Below, one piece after another: positions 1 through 9,102 of a DNA stretch of 64,000 nt. Positions within the stretch are counted from its first letter, which is position 1; every line of letters begins with the position of its first letter. This DNA is from Neoroseomonas lacus (lineage in GTDB: Bacteria; Pseudomonadota; Alphaproteobacteria; Acetobacterales; Acetobacteraceae). The notes below the pieces were generated by a model. The model saw only the letters and a program-made list of their open reading frames with translations, was not told the DNA's origin and searched no databases. The stretch lies in contig NZ_BMKW01000001.1 in assembly GCF_014644535.1 (NCBI RefSeq), positions 186,001-250,000 on the forward strand, read 5' to 3'. Both the position numbers and the translations under genes were made by a program.

Positions 1-1649
1 AGCGCATCCTCCGGGCTCATCCAGGGTAGCGAGGAGAGCGGCAGGCGCAGGCCGATCGGGCTGTCGCCGGGGATGAGGAACATGTGCTCGCCGCGGAAGA
101 ACCAGCGGCCGGACTGCCAGCGGCGGACGCCATCCTGCATGACGCGATGGATCGGCAGCACCGAGCCGACCTCGGCCGAGAGGCCCTGGCCGAAGATTCG
201 GGCGAGGCGGTCGCGTTCGAGTTCGTCGGCGAGCTTGGCATCCTCGACCACGACATTGGCCGGCAGGCGCTGCTCCTTCCACAGGTAGTAGTGGATGTCC
301 TCATGCGCGCCCTGCACCAGGCCGGGGTCGACCTGCAGGCGTTCGGCCAGCAGCTTGGCGAAGCGGGAGGCATCGGCGGCCGTGGCGTTGTCCTTGTCGT
401 CGTCGGAGGCGAGCAGCGCCGGGTTGGTCCAGACCGGCTCGCCATCGGCACGCCAATGGGAATACAACGCCCAGCGCGGCAGCTGCTCGCCGGGGTAGTG
501 CTTGCCCATGGCGTATTGCAGGGCCGAACCCGGCGACCACAGCTTGACCAGCCGGCGCAGCAGCCGGCCGGCATAGGCGCGTTTGGTCGGGCCGAGGGCA
601 TCGGTGTTCCATTCCGCCGCGTCACGGTCGGAGGCGGCGACGAAGGTCGGCTCGCCACCCATGGTCAGGCGCATGCCCAGCGCCTTGAGCTTGCGGTCCA
701 CCGCCTCGCCGGCCATGCGGATCGCGTCCCATTGGGCCGGGGCATAGGGCTTGGTGACACGCGGCGTCTCGAGCACGCGGCGGACCGACATCTCGAAGGA
801 GAATTCGGTCTTCACCTCCTCCAGCGCGCCGGAGATGGCGGCGGCCGATTGCGGCTCCGGCGTCGCGGCGAGCGGGATGTGGCCCTCCCCGGTCATCAGG
901 CCGGAGGTGGCGTCGAGGCCGATCCAGCCGGCACCGGGCAGGTAGACCTCGGCCCAGGCGTGCAGGTCGGTGAAGTCCTCGGTCGGGCCTTCGGGGCCCT
1001 CGACCGGCTTCTGGTCGGCGACGAGCTGGATCAGGTAGCCGGAGACGAAGCGGGCGGCGAAGCCGAGCCGGCGCAGCAGTTGCACGAGCAGCCAAGCGCT
1101 GTCGCGGCAGGAGCCGCGGCCCTCGGTCAGGGTCTGGTCGGGTGACCAGACGCCGGGCTCCATGCGCACGACGTAGGCGATGCGCGACTGCACCATCTGA
1201 TTGAGCGCAACCAGCATGTCGATGGTGCGCTGTTCGGTGCGCGGCACCTCGGCCAGCAAGGCATCCAGGCGCGGGCCGCCCGAGGGGTCAATACGGCGGA
1301 ACGGCGCCAGTTCCTGCTCAAGGCCGGGGTCATAGACGAAGGGCCAGGTCTCGGCTTCGGGTTCGAGGAAGAAGTCGAAGGGGTTGATCGTCGCCATGTC
1401 GGCGACGAGGTCCACCGTCACGTCGAAATGCGTCACCCGCTCGGGGAAGACGATTCGCGCCAGGAAATTGCCCTGCGGGTCCTGCTGCCAGTTCAGAAAA
1501 TGAGGCTGCGGCTCGACCTTGAGCGCATAGGCGACGATCGGCGTCCGGCTGTGCGGCGCCGGTCGCAGGCGCACCGTCTGCGGCCCGAGGGTCGCCGGGC
1601 GTTCGTAGCGGTAGGTCGTGCGGTGCGTCAGGGCGACGTGAATGGACAT
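1..1649 (-). CDS. Transglutaminase-like / DUF2126 family protein (3' end outside window)
   Basis: This reading frame is open from the ATG at 1649 to the window edge, giving about 549 residues with no stop. It begins with a transglutaminase N-terminal beta region ([15 protein letters not shown]), followed by a transglutaminase core with the Cys motif GSCRDSAW, the His motif [15 protein letters not shown] and the Asp in GLDAT. Further on comes GGEPTFV, characteristic of the DUF2126 domain that follows the transglutaminase core in proteins of about 1100 residues. The family is usually annotated as putative cysteine protease or transglutaminase; substrates are unknown. About half of the protein lies beyond position 1. 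The upstream gene is divergent and separated by 206 bp. Family assignment is confident; function is not. Confidence 0.85.
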   Translation of the reverse strand, partial: MSIHVALTHRTTYRYERPATLGPQTVRLRPAPHSRTPIVAYALKVEPQPHFLNWQQDPQGNFLARIVFPERVTHFDVTVDLVADMATINPFDFFLEPEAETWPFVYDPGLEQELAPFRRIDPSGGPRLDALLAEVPRTEQRTIDMLVALNQMVQSRIAYVVRMEPGVWSPDQTLTEGRGSCRDSAWLLVQLLRRLGFAARFVSGYLIQLVADQKPVEGPEGPTEDFTDLHAWAEVYLPGAGWIGLDATSGLMTGEGHIPLAATPEPQSAAAISGALEEVKTEFSFEMSVRRVLETPRVTKPYAPAQWDAIRMAGEAVDRKLKALGMRLTMGGEPTFVAASDRDAAEWNTDALGPTKRAYAGRLLRRLVKLWSPGSALQYAMGKHYPGEQLPRWALYSHWRADGEPVWTNPALLASDDDKDNATAADASRFAKLLAERLQVDPGLVQGAHEDIHYYLWKEQRLPANVVVEDAKLADELERDRLARIFGQGLSAEVGSVLPIHRVMQDGVRRWQSGRWFFRGEHMFLIPGDSPIGLRLPLSSLPWMSPEDA

Positions 1650-1798
1650 GGTGCTACCTGGCCGGGGTTGGGGATGCTTCCCATGGATGGGCTGATGGAT
1701 GCAATCGGCGGTCCACTCGGAAGGTCATGGGATCAGGTGCGGAACGGGCGCGGGACATTCGTGCGTCGATGCGGATCTCAGAGGGGGGGTGATTTTGG

Positions 1799-1812
1799 TT
1801 GGCGGCGGCCAA
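1799..1812. promoter_or_regulatory. Short inverted repeat in divergent promoter region
   Basis: TTGGC-GGCG-GCCAA lies 44 bases upstream of the peroxidase start, in the 206-bp gap between two divergent genes. It could be an operator, but the dyad is short and could arise by chance in GC-rich DNA. Nothing else clear was seen in this gap. Confidence 0.2.
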
Positions 1813-1855
1813 TCGTTTCGCTAAAACATCATTCCTATCTCGGAAGGATTTAGCG

Positions 1856-3493
1856 ATGTCCGGTCACGGTGGACTTCCCCCGCAGATCAAGGCGGTGCGG
1901 GCGGGCACCCTTCGGGATCGCAATCCTAGATTCATGGTCGGCCGGTTCGGGCACATGTTCCCGGCGAGCCTGCAGCGGCCGCCCGTGGTCCCCGATACGG
2001 CGCTGAACGATCTTGCCGCGACGATGAAGGATACGAGGCCGGAGAACCAGGGCAACAACGACAACATCCCAGCCGGCTACACCTATCTCGGGCAGTTCAT
2101 CGACCACGACATCACGCTCGATCTCTCGTCATTGACCGAAGCCGATCGCGACCCCCTCGGGGAGAAGAATTTCCGCACGCCGCAGCTTGAGCTAGACAAC
2201 GTCTATGCGGCAGGGCCCAGCGGCGATGCCTCGGCGCATCTGTTCGACCGGATGCGGCCGGGCAAGCTGCTCATCGGCGTCGCCGGGCCGGGTGGGCCCA
2301 TCGGCGCCCCCGAGGTAAAGGCGGGATTGCCGCTCGACCTGCCGCGCAATGCACAGGGCATCGCGTTGATCGGCGACGCGCGCAACGACGAGAACCTGCT
2401 CGTGGCGCAGACCCAGCTCGCCTTTCTCAAGTTCCACAATACGGTGTTCGACAACGAGGGTGGGAAGGACTTCGACGCGACGCGCAAGCTCGTCCGCTGG
2501 CACTACCAGTGGATCGTGCTGCACGACTTCCTGACCAAGCTGATCGACAACAACGATCTGCAGGACGTGCTGACCGGCGGCCGCCGCTTCTATCTGCCCG
2601 AGATCCAGAGCGATTATGGCGAGGCCTATATCCCGGTCGAATTCTCCGGCGCCGCCTATCGGCTGGGCCATTCGATGGTGCGGCAGAACTACAGTCACAA
2701 CCGGGCGTTCAACCCGACCCGGCCACCACTTCCAGGGGTGGGGCTGACCTCCTCCTTCAAATTCCTGTTCCACTTCACCGGCAAATCAGGCGGCATTGTC
2801 GGCACGCTCGCGAACGGGTTGAGCCAGAACGACAACGCGGCCATGGCGGCGCAGCTCAAGCTCGGCCTGCCCTTCGTGTTCCCCGAGCTGCCTGGCGATT
2901 GGGCAATCGACTGGCACCGGTTCTACGATCTCGGCCCCACCACCCCGGTTCCGCCTGGCACCACCCCCGCCGACAACGCCTTCGTTCTCAACCATGCGCG
3001 GCTGCTCGACCCGTTCCTCGTGCCAGAATTGCACACGCTGCCCGGCGGCGGCGGGTCGCTGCCCTTCCGCAACCTGTTGCGCGGCTACCGGCTGGAGCTG
3101 CCGAGCGGGCAGGCCGTCGCGCGGCACATGGGCGTGCCGGTGATGTCCGAGGCGGAGATCACCTCCGGCGACGATGGCAAGATGCTGAAACAGGTCGGCC
3201 TGCATGAGGCGACGCCTCTCTGGTACTACATCCTCAAGGAAGCGCAGATGCTGGGCGATGTCGGCAACCGCCTCGGGCCGGCTGGCAGCCGGATATTGGC
3301 CGAGGTTTTCGTCGGGCTGCTGCAGACGGATCCTGAGTCCTTCCTGCACCCGGACCAGGATCCGGCCTGGCGGCCGACCCTGCCTTCGGCCTTCGCGGGG
3401 CATTTCACCATGCCGGACCTGCTGCGTTACGTCGCGGCGCATGAGCCGGGCTTCCTGAACCCGATCAACCACCCGCCGAATATCCGACCCTGA
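1856..3493 (+). CDS. Animal-type haem peroxidase family protein
   Basis: This 545-residue protein belongs to the peroxidase-cyclooxygenase (animal haem peroxidase) superfamily. The distal motif GQFIDHDIT places the distal histidine near residue 84. The GDARNDENLL and FLKFHN segments follow, and AAYRLGHSMV carries the proximal haem histidine near residue 271. I chose the ATG at 1856 because a GGAAGGA ribosome-binding site sits 7 bases before it; an upstream in-frame ATG at 1799 has no such site. No signal peptide is visible, so the protein is either cytoplasmic or leaves by a non-Sec route. Bacterial members oxidise halides or organic substrates with peroxide, but the substrate here cannot be told. 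A structured repeat follows the gene. Confidence 0.85.
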   Translation: MSGHGGLPPQIKAVRAGTLRDRNPRFMVGRFGHMFPASLQRPPVVPDTALNDLAATMKDTRPENQGNNDNIPAGYTYLGQFIDHDITLDLSSLTEADRDPLGEKNFRTPQLELDNVYAAGPSGDASAHLFDRMRPGKLLIGVAGPGGPIGAPEVKAGLPLDLPRNAQGIALIGDARNDENLLVAQTQLAFLKFHNTVFDNEGGKDFDATRKLVRWHYQWIVLHDFLTKLIDNNDLQDVLTGGRRFYLPEIQSDYGEAYIPVEFSGAAYRLGHSMVRQNYSHNRAFNPTRPPLPGVGLTSSFKFLFHFTGKSGGIVGTLANGLSQNDNAAMAAQLKLGLPFVFPELPGDWAIDWHRFYDLGPTTPVPPGTTPADNAFVLNHARLLDPFLVPELHTLPGGGGSLPFRNLLRGYRLELPSGQAVARHMGVPVMSEAEITSGDDGKMLKQVGLHEATPLWYYILKEAQMLGDVGNRLGPAGSRILAEVFVGLLQTDPESFLHPDQDPAWRPTLPSAFAGHFTMPDLLRYVAAHEPGFLNPINHPPNIRP

Positions 3494-3602
3494 TCCAGAC
3501 GGATGGTTTGCGTCGCCTTGCGAGCGGTCTCAATGCTCGACCGAAGCTCTGCCAGATGACGCATTGGCGTTTCCGGCACAGGATTTTGCAGGCGGACACT
3601 GT

Positions 3603-3704
3603 GAGCCGTTTCCGTTCGCTCCAGTTCACGGAACCCGCTCCAGGCTGTCGCTTTTCGGAGCATCTTCTCCCGATCAGGTGATTTCACCTGATCGGGATCT
3701 GCTC
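3603..3704 (+). repeat. Dispersed palindromic repeat element, copy A
   Basis: This 102-bp element aligns without gaps to 35028-35129, with most positions identical. It contains a GGAACCCG block and ends in a perfect hairpin: CCCGATCAGGTGA (3669-3681), loop TT, TCACCTGATCGGG (3684-3696). The hairpin is bracketed by GAGCA and TGCTC. The copy lies in the 247-bp gap between two genes on the same strand. It resembles the intergenic palindromic elements of other alphaproteobacteria, and the hairpin could also work as a terminator for the peroxidase gene. Confidence 0.8.
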
Positions 3705-3740
3705 TAGCCTGCCTTCCAACACGGGAAGGAAACACCATCC

Positions 3741-5447
3741 ATGGCCGATCTGGTGATCCGCGGCGGCACGGTCGTCGATGGGACGGGTGCCGCACCCTTC
3801 GAGGCGGATGTCGCCTTCGATGGCGGCCATATCACGGCGATCGGACGGGTCGCCGAACGCGGGCGCGAGGAGATCGACGCGCGCGGCCGCATCGTCAGCC
3901 CCGGCTTCGTCGACATCCACACCCACTACGACGGGCAGGCGGTGTGGGATTCGCATCTCGCGCCTTCCGCCTGGCATGGCGTGACCACGGCGGTGATGGG
4001 CAATTGCGGCGTCGGCTTCGCGCCCTGCCGCGAGGCCGACCGCGAGAAGCTGATCGAACTGATGGAGGGAGTCGAGGACATCCCCGGTCCGATCCTGCAT
4101 GAGGGGTTGGATTGGCGCTGGGAGACCTTCCCCGAATATCTCGACGCGCTGGATGCCAAGGCGCGCGACATCGACATCTGCGCGCTGCTGCCGCATGGCG
4201 CGCTGCGCGTGCATGTGATGGGCGCGCGCGGTCTGGCGCTGGAGAATGCCAACCAGGGCGATATCGCCGCGATGCGGGCGCTGACGGCCGAGGCGGTGCG
4301 CGCCGGGGCCTTCGGCGTTTCGACCTCGCGCACCATCAGCCACAAGACGCTGAAGGGCGACCCGACGCCGACGCTGCGAGCCCAGGAGGAAGAATTGCAT
4401 GGCCTCGCCCTCGGCCTGCGCGACGGTGGCGGCGGTATGCTGGAGATGGTGTCGGACTGGAACACGCCCGACCCAGCCACGGAATTCGCCATCCTCCGCC
4501 GCGTGGTAGCGGCGAGCGGGCAGCCGGCCGTGTTCTCGTTGACCGCGCGGCATGACCGGACCGAGGCGTGGAAGGAACTGCTCGCCTTGTCCGACGCGGC
4601 GGCGGCGGAGGGCCTGCCGATCCGCCCGGTGTTTCCGCCGCGGCCCATCGGCATCCTGCTCGGCCTGCAGGGTAGCCAGAATCCCTTCGCCGGCTGCCCG
4701 TCCTACAGGACCATCGCGCATCTGCCCGCGCCCGCCCGCGCGGCGGCGATGCGCGACCCGGCGCTGCGCGCGGCGATCCTGTCCGAGGACCGCGTCGCGG
4801 GGTCGAGTTTTCCGCTGATCACGCGGCTGGGGTTCGAGCGCATGTTCCCCTTCGGCGACCCCCCGGACTACGCGCCGCCGCAGGAGGCCTCGATCGCCGC
4901 CATGGCGGGGCGCGAGGGGCGCCGCGCGGAGGAGGTCGCCTATGACCTGCTGACGGCCGATGACGGGGCCGGCTTCATCTTCGCGCCGCTGACGAACTTC
5001 GCGGACTACACGCTCTCGGCCAGCGCCGAATGCCTGCGGCACCCGAATGCCATCGCCGGGCTGTCGGATGGCGGGGCGCATGTCGGCTTCATCTCGGATG
5101 GGTCGTTTCCGACCTTCCTGCTCACCTATTGGGCACGGGATGCCAAGGAGCAGGTCTTCGCGCTGCCGGAGATCGTGCGGCGGCTGACATCGGACACCGC
5201 GCGGGCAGCGGGGCTCGCCGATCGCGGGGTGCTGAAGGTCGGGCTGCGCGCGGATGCGAATGTGTTCGACCTGGCGGCGCTGGGGCTCGACGCGCCGCGC
5301 ATGGTGGCTGACCTGCCGGCCGGTGGGCGACGGCTGCTGCAACGCGCGCGCGGGTATGTGGCGACCGTGGTGGCGGGCGCGGTGACCTATCGCGACGGGC
5401 AGGCCACCGGGGCGCTGCCGGGGCGGCTGGTGCGGGCGGGGCGGTAG
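3741..5447 (+). CDS. N-acyl-D-amino-acid deacylase family amidohydrolase
   Basis: This 568-residue metallo-dependent hydrolase matches D-aminoacylases, which hydrolyse N-acyl-D-amino acids to the free D-amino acid and a carboxylate. The HxH metal site DIHTHYDGQ (His60, His62) follows a beta-rich N-terminus (LVIRGGTVVDGTG). GNCGVGFAPC and the late SDGGAHVGF Asp motif are typical of the family. A GAAGGAAA ribosome-binding site precedes the ATG. No signal peptide is present, so the enzyme is cytoplasmic. A hairpin separates it from the convergent dehydrogenase gene. The substrate may instead be a dihydropyrimidine-like or other N-acyl compound; the family is diverse. Confidence 0.82.
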   Translation: MADLVIRGGTVVDGTGAAPFEADVAFDGGHITAIGRVAERGREEIDARGRIVSPGFVDIHTHYDGQAVWDSHLAPSAWHGVTTAVMGNCGVGFAPCREADREKLIELMEGVEDIPGPILHEGLDWRWETFPEYLDALDAKARDIDICALLPHGALRVHVMGARGLALENANQGDIAAMRALTAEAVRAGAFGVSTSRTISHKTLKGDPTPTLRAQEEELHGLALGLRDGGGGMLEMVSDWNTPDPATEFAILRRVVAASGQPAVFSLTARHDRTEAWKELLALSDAAAAEGLPIRPVFPPRPIGILLGLQGSQNPFAGCPSYRTIAHLPAPARAAAMRDPALRAAILSEDRVAGSSFPLITRLGFERMFPFGDPPDYAPPQEASIAAMAGREGRRAEEVAYDLLTADDGAGFIFAPLTNFADYTLSASAECLRHPNAIAGLSDGGAHVGFISDGSFPTFLLTYWARDAKEQVFALPEIVRRLTSDTARAAGLADRGVLKVGLRADANVFDLAALGLDAPRMVADLPAGGRRLLQRARGYVATVVAGAVTYRDGQATGALPGRLVRAGR

Positions 5448-5459
5448 GCCCCGAGCCAT

Positions 5460-5475
5460 CGCGGGTTGGCCCGCG
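5460..5475. terminator. Hairpin between convergent genes
   Basis: CGCGGG-TTGG-CCCGCG lies between the stop codons of the converging deacylase and dehydrogenase genes. It has no T-tract, so it is at best a weak bidirectional terminator. Confidence 0.35.
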
Positions 5476-5483
5476 CGCGCCGT

Positions 5484-6413
5484 CTAGCCGGCGGCGCGGG
5501 CTTCCAGCAGGCGGACGAGCGCGGCGTCGCGCCGCTGCGCGAGTTCGCCCGTGGTCGCGCCGCCGGTTCCCTCGGCGACGCCGGCCACCAGCATCGCCTG
5601 CACCGCTGCATCCACCTTCGGGTCGCCCAGGTCCATCCACCAGGATTCCAACGCGGGCAGCAGGTGGTGCAGGAAATGCTCCATGCCCCCTTCCCCGCCG
5701 GCCAGGTGGAACGTGGTGTGGGGACCCATCAGCGCCCAGCGCAGGCCGGGACCCTCGCTGATCGCGGCGTCGACATCGGCGACGGAGGCGACGCCCTCGG
5801 CGACCAGATGCACCGCCTCGCGCCACAGCGCCGCCTGCAGGCGGTTGGCGAGGTGGCCGGGGACTTCCTTGCGGATCTCGATCGGGTGCTTGCCGATGGC
5901 GCGGTAGATCGCCATCGCGGCGGCGACGGCCTCGGGGCTGGCCTTGGCGCCGCCGACCACCTCGACCAGCGGGATCAGATGCGGCGGGTTGAAGGGGTGG
6001 CCGATCACGACGCGTTCGGGATGCGCGCAGCGTTCCGACAGGCGCGAGGCCAGCAGGCCCGAGGTGGATGACGCGATCACCACATCCGGCGGCAGCGCGG
6101 CGTCGATGCGGGCGAGCAGGTCCTGCTTGATGTCGAGGCGTTCGGGCGCGCTTTCCTGCACGAAATCGGCGCCTTCGAGCGCGACGACAGGGTCGGCGTT
6201 GAAGGTCCAGGCATTCGGGTCGGCATCCGGCTTGCCGCCCAGGCGCATCAGCGTCGGCCAGGCATTCTCGATCATCCGCCGCAGCAGGTCGGGCGCGCCG
6301 GGGGAAGGGTCGCTGGCGCTCACCGGCAGGCCGCGGCTGAGGAAATAGGCGGCCCAGGAGGCGCCGATCGTTCCCGCGCCAATCACCGCGACGCGCCTGA
6401 TTTCCGTCCGCAT
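5484..6413 (-). CDS. 3-hydroxyacyl-CoA dehydrogenase family protein, carnitine-dehydrogenase-like
   Basis: This 309-residue NAD-dependent dehydrogenase starts with the Rossmann motif GAGTIGASW at residues 12-20. It shows the family's catalytic-region pattern IASSTSG and GHPFNPPHLIPLVEVVGG, and a C-terminal helical domain (VPGHLANRLQAALWREA). Its length and motifs best match L-carnitine 3-dehydrogenases and lambda-crystallin-like enzymes rather than bifunctional FadB proteins. The ATG at 6413 was chosen because GGAGGA lies 7 bases upstream. The N-terminal extension reaching 6761 is antisense to the next gene and is rejected. The gene is divergent from the serine hydrolase. The substrate is inferred only from family likeness. 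Confidence 0.82.
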   Translation of the reverse strand: MRTEIRRVAVIGAGTIGASWAAYFLSRGLPVSASDPSPGAPDLLRRMIENAWPTLMRLGGKPDADPNAWTFNADPVVALEGADFVQESAPERLDIKQDLLARIDAALPPDVVIASSTSGLLASRLSERCAHPERVVIGHPFNPPHLIPLVEVVGGAKASPEAVAAAMAIYRAIGKHPIEIRKEVPGHLANRLQAALWREAVHLVAEGVASVADVDAAISEGPGLRWALMGPHTTFHLAGGEGGMEHFLHHLLPALESWWMDLGDPKVDAAVQAMLVAGVAEGTGGATTGELAQRRDAALVRLLEARAAG

Positions 6414-6513
6414 GGGGTATCCTCCGTTCGTTGCCGCGCAGGATATCGCGGCCGCCCTGCCCTGGCCACGCCCCGGAAGCCGGACTAGCCTTCGCACTTC
6501 AGGAGGAACGCCC

Positions 6514-7356
6514 ATGCAAGACCTCGTCGCGCGGATGAATGCGATCTGCGACGCGCAGAATTTCGACACCACCTGGTATGTGAAGGACCTCAAGACCGGC
6601 GCCGAGGCGGATCGGGGCGGCGATGTCGTCACGCCATCGGCCAGCACGCGCAAGACCTCGATCCTGATGCATGCGCTGTCGAAGGTGTATGAGGGCAAGC
6701 TCAAGCTCGACGAGCCCTGCACCATCGAGGCGCGGCTGCAGGAAGGCGTGGACAGCGGCACCTACCAGTACATGACGCCGGGCTGTGTCATTCCGCTGCG
6801 CGATGCCTTCGTGAACATGATCATCACCTCCGACAATGTCTGCACGCAGATGGTGTTGGAGCGGCTCGACCGCGGTGAATTGAACGCCTGGTGCAAGGGC
6901 ATCGGCATGACGGGGACGACGCATCGGGTGAACTTCCCGCCGCCGGGCCTGCCGTGGGACCACCCGATCGACGCGGTGGCGAGCACCACGGCGCGCGACC
7001 AGGGCGTGTTGCTCGACAAGATGGTGAAGGGGGCGAGCGATGCGGCCGCCGCGGCGCATCTGGGCGCGACGCCGGAACTGGTGCGGCTGGGGCTCGACAT
7101 CCTCTCCTGGCAGCGGCTGCGCAACCTGATCCCGTCGCTGCTGCCGGCCAAGACCAAGGTCGCCAACAAGACCGGGCGCGGGCCGCGCGGGCGGATGGAT
7201 GCGGGCGTGGTCTACAAGGACGATGCGCCGCGCTTCATCATCACCGCCTATGTCGACCGCGTGCCGGATACGCTGCCTGATGGGCTGCCGGGCTACACGG
7301 CCGCCTATGCCACCGCCGGGCGACTGACCCGGGCCTGCTGGGATGCGATGAACTGA
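6514..7356 (+). CDS. Serine hydrolase of the beta-lactamase (class A-like) fold, cytoplasmic
   Basis: This 280-residue protein carries the three class A beta-lactamase motifs: SxxK as STRK (Ser44, Lys47), SDN (106-108) and KTG (219-221). AGGAGGA lies just before the ATG at 6514. There is no signal peptide, unlike genuine periplasmic beta-lactamases, so an intracellular hydrolase or amidase role is more likely than resistance. The stop codon is one base before the next ATG, so it is probably cotranscribed with the hydratase and lyase genes downstream. It may open an amide or lactam substrate that feeds that pathway; this is inference from context. Confidence 0.8.
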   Translation: MQDLVARMNAICDAQNFDTTWYVKDLKTGAEADRGGDVVTPSASTRKTSILMHALSKVYEGKLKLDEPCTIEARLQEGVDSGTYQYMTPGCVIPLRDAFVNMIITSDNVCTQMVLERLDRGELNAWCKGIGMTGTTHRVNFPPPGLPWDHPIDAVASTTARDQGVLLDKMVKGASDAAAAAHLGATPELVRLGLDILSWQRLRNLIPSLLPAKTKVANKTGRGPRGRMDAGVVYKDDAPRFIITAYVDRVPDTLPDGLPGYTAAYATAGRLTRACWDAMN

Positions 7357-7357
7357 C

Positions 7358-8230
7358 ATGACAACCGACGCCGAATTCGAAGCCGCCATCGCGGCATTGC
7401 AGGACTGGGTCGGCCGCGAGCGCGTGGTCGAGGACGAGATTGGCCTGTCCTCCGCCCGCCGCATCGCGGGGATGCTGGACATCGATCCCGCCTCGCTGAA
7501 GCAGGGCGACGCGCTGCCGCCGCATTGGTTCACGATGTTCTTTCCGGACATCGCGAAGCAATCCGACATCGGTCCGGACGGGCACCCCAACAAGGGCGTG
7601 TTCCTGCCGCCGATCCCGCTGCCGCGGCGCATGGGCGCGGGGCGGCGCGTGACGATCAACGAGGCGCTGCGCATCGGCACGCCGGCGATCAAGCGCGCCA
7701 TCGTGGCACAGGTGCTGCCGAAGATCGGGCGCACCGGGCGCATGGCGATCCTGACCATGCGGCACGTCATCGAATGCGAAGGGCGCACCGCCGCGGTCGA
7801 TGAATTCGACGCGATGTATCGCGAGGCACCGCCGCCGGGCCAGCCGACCGCCGCGACGCCGCCGGTCGCGGCACCCGACAATGCGGCGTGGTCGGAACGG
7901 AAGCTGCTCTCCTCGCCGCTGGTGTTCCGCTATTCCTCGGTGACGTGGAATGCGCATCGCATCCATTACGATGCGGACTACGCGCGCGACGAGGAAGGCT
8001 ATCCCGCCACGGTGCAGAATGGCGGACTGACCATGCAGTTGATGCTCGATGCGGCGTTGAAGCATGGGCCCGGGCGGATCACCGGCTTCACCGCTCGGCT
8101 GGCGCGGCCGTTGTGGGTTGGCGACACCGTCATGCTGTGCGGCGCGGCGCCGGCCGATGGCAAAATGGCGTGCTGGGCGGCCGACAAGGATGGCCATCTC
8201 TGCGCGACGATGGAGGTCGCCTTCGCATGA
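7358..8230 (+). CDS. MaoC-type hydratase (mesaconyl/itaconyl-CoA hydratase-like)
   Basis: This 290-residue protein has two hot-dog-fold regions: an N-terminal FAS1-like dehydratase domain (LPPHWFTMFFPD, GVFLPPIPLPRRM) and a C-terminal part with VTWNAHRIHYDADYA. That latter motif marks enzymes such as mesaconyl-C4-CoA hydratase and itaconyl-CoA hydratase. It overlaps the following CitE-type lyase gene by four bases (ATGA), the same hydratase-lyase pairing seen in itaconate degradation (Ich and Ccl). A paralogue with the same motifs lies at 24342-25187. The exact CoA substrate is uncertain. Confidence 0.82.
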   Translation: MTTDAEFEAAIAALQDWVGRERVVEDEIGLSSARRIAGMLDIDPASLKQGDALPPHWFTMFFPDIAKQSDIGPDGHPNKGVFLPPIPLPRRMGAGRRVTINEALRIGTPAIKRAIVAQVLPKIGRTGRMAILTMRHVIECEGRTAAVDEFDAMYREAPPPGQPTAATPPVAAPDNAAWSERKLLSSPLVFRYSSVTWNAHRIHYDADYARDEEGYPATVQNGGLTMQLMLDAALKHGPGRITGFTARLARPLWVGDTVMLCGAAPADGKMACWAADKDGHLCATMEVAFA

Positions 8231-9096
8231 CCCGCGCCTCCCCGGTGACCTGGCGGTCGCTGATGTTCGTGCCTGCCACGGGCGAGAAGTTCGTCGCCAA
8301 GGCGCATACGCGCGGGGCGGATGTGGTGATCCTCGACCTTGAGGATTCCATCCCGCCCGGCGAGAAGCAGGCCGCGCGCGCCGCGCTGCCCGCCGCGGCC
8401 GCGAGCGTCGGCCAGGCGGGGGCGGAGGTAGCGGTACGCATCAACCGCGCGCTCGACCTCGCCGTGCCGGATATCGCGGCGGCGGTGATGCCGGCCGTCG
8501 GAACGCTGATGCTGCCCAAGGTGATGGGGCCGGAGCATATCCGGCTGTTGTCGGAAGTCGTCGCGGCGCGCGAGGCGGCGCAGGGCATGCTGATCGGACA
8601 TACGCGCTTCGCCGCCATCGTCGAGACGCCAGACGCGCTGCCGCTGCTCGGCGCCATCGCCGCCGCGGATCCGCGCGTCGTCGCGCTAGGCATCGGCGCG
8701 GAGGACCTGTCCACCGAGTTGGAAGCCGTGCCCAGCGGGGACATGCTGTACGTCTATGCGATGATGGTCGTCGCGGCAGCGCGCGCGGCGCGCATCCAGC
8801 CGCTGGGGTCGGTCGGGCCGTTTGCCGATTTCTCGGATCTCGCGGCGTATCGCGCGTCGTTGAAGCGGTCGCGGGCGCTGGGCTTTGCCTGCCAGGCCTG
8901 CATCCACCCAGCACAGGTGCCGATCATCAACGAGGAATACGGCCCCTCCCCGGCCGAGGTCGAACGCGCGCGCAGGCTGATCGGCGCCTTCGACGTGGCC
9001 TTGGCCGAGGGCCGCGGCGCAGTCGCCTTCGAAGGGCAGATGATCGACCTGCCGGTGGTCGAACGCGCGCGACGGCTGTTGTTGCGGGCCCGGTAA
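8227..9096 (+). CDS. HpcH/HpaI aldolase-citrate lyase family CoA-ester lyase (CitE-like)
   Basis: This 289-residue TIM-barrel enzyme has VPATGEKFVAKA, ILDLEDSI (acidic metal region), FAAIVETPDA (Glu ligand), GIGAEDLSTEL and the C-terminal CIHPAQVPIINEEY segment of CoA-ester lyases. Relatives cleave malyl-CoA or citramalyl-CoA to acetyl-CoA and glyoxylate or pyruvate. Its start overlaps the stop of the upstream hydratase by four bases, so the two are translationally coupled. Context favours a citramalyl-CoA or malyl-CoA-type lyase finishing a short CoA-dependent pathway. Confidence 0.85.
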   Translation: MTRASPVTWRSLMFVPATGEKFVAKAHTRGADVVILDLEDSIPPGEKQAARAALPAAAASVGQAGAEVAVRINRALDLAVPDIAAAVMPAVGTLMLPKVMGPEHIRLLSEVVAAREAAQGMLIGHTRFAAIVETPDALPLLGAIAAADPRVVALGIGAEDLSTELEAVPSGDMLYVYAMMVVAAARAARIQPLGSVGPFADFSDLAAYRASLKRSRALGFACQACIHPAQVPIINEEYGPSPAEVERARRLIGAFDVALAEGRGAVAFEGQMIDLPVVERARRLLLRAR

Positions 9097-9102
9097 CGGC
9101 CA

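Noticed and set aside
84-1145. Long plus-strand frame of 353 codons
   Set aside because: It is antisense to the transglutaminase gene, which has clear Cys, His and Asp motifs; the plus frame has Arg/Gly/Gln-rich shadow composition.
1729-1740. GATCAGGTG near 1732 as a third copy of the dispersed element
   Set aside because: Only nine bases match; the facing arm and the flanking GGAACCCG block are absent.
3684-5459. 591-codon minus-strand frame
   Set aside because: Antisense to the N-acyl-D-amino-acid deacylase; composition is His/Arg/Gln-rich and no motif is visible.
7168-7176. Serine hydrolase as a resistance beta-lactamase
   Set aside because: All three motifs are present, but there is no signal peptide and the context is catabolic, so resistance is not supported.
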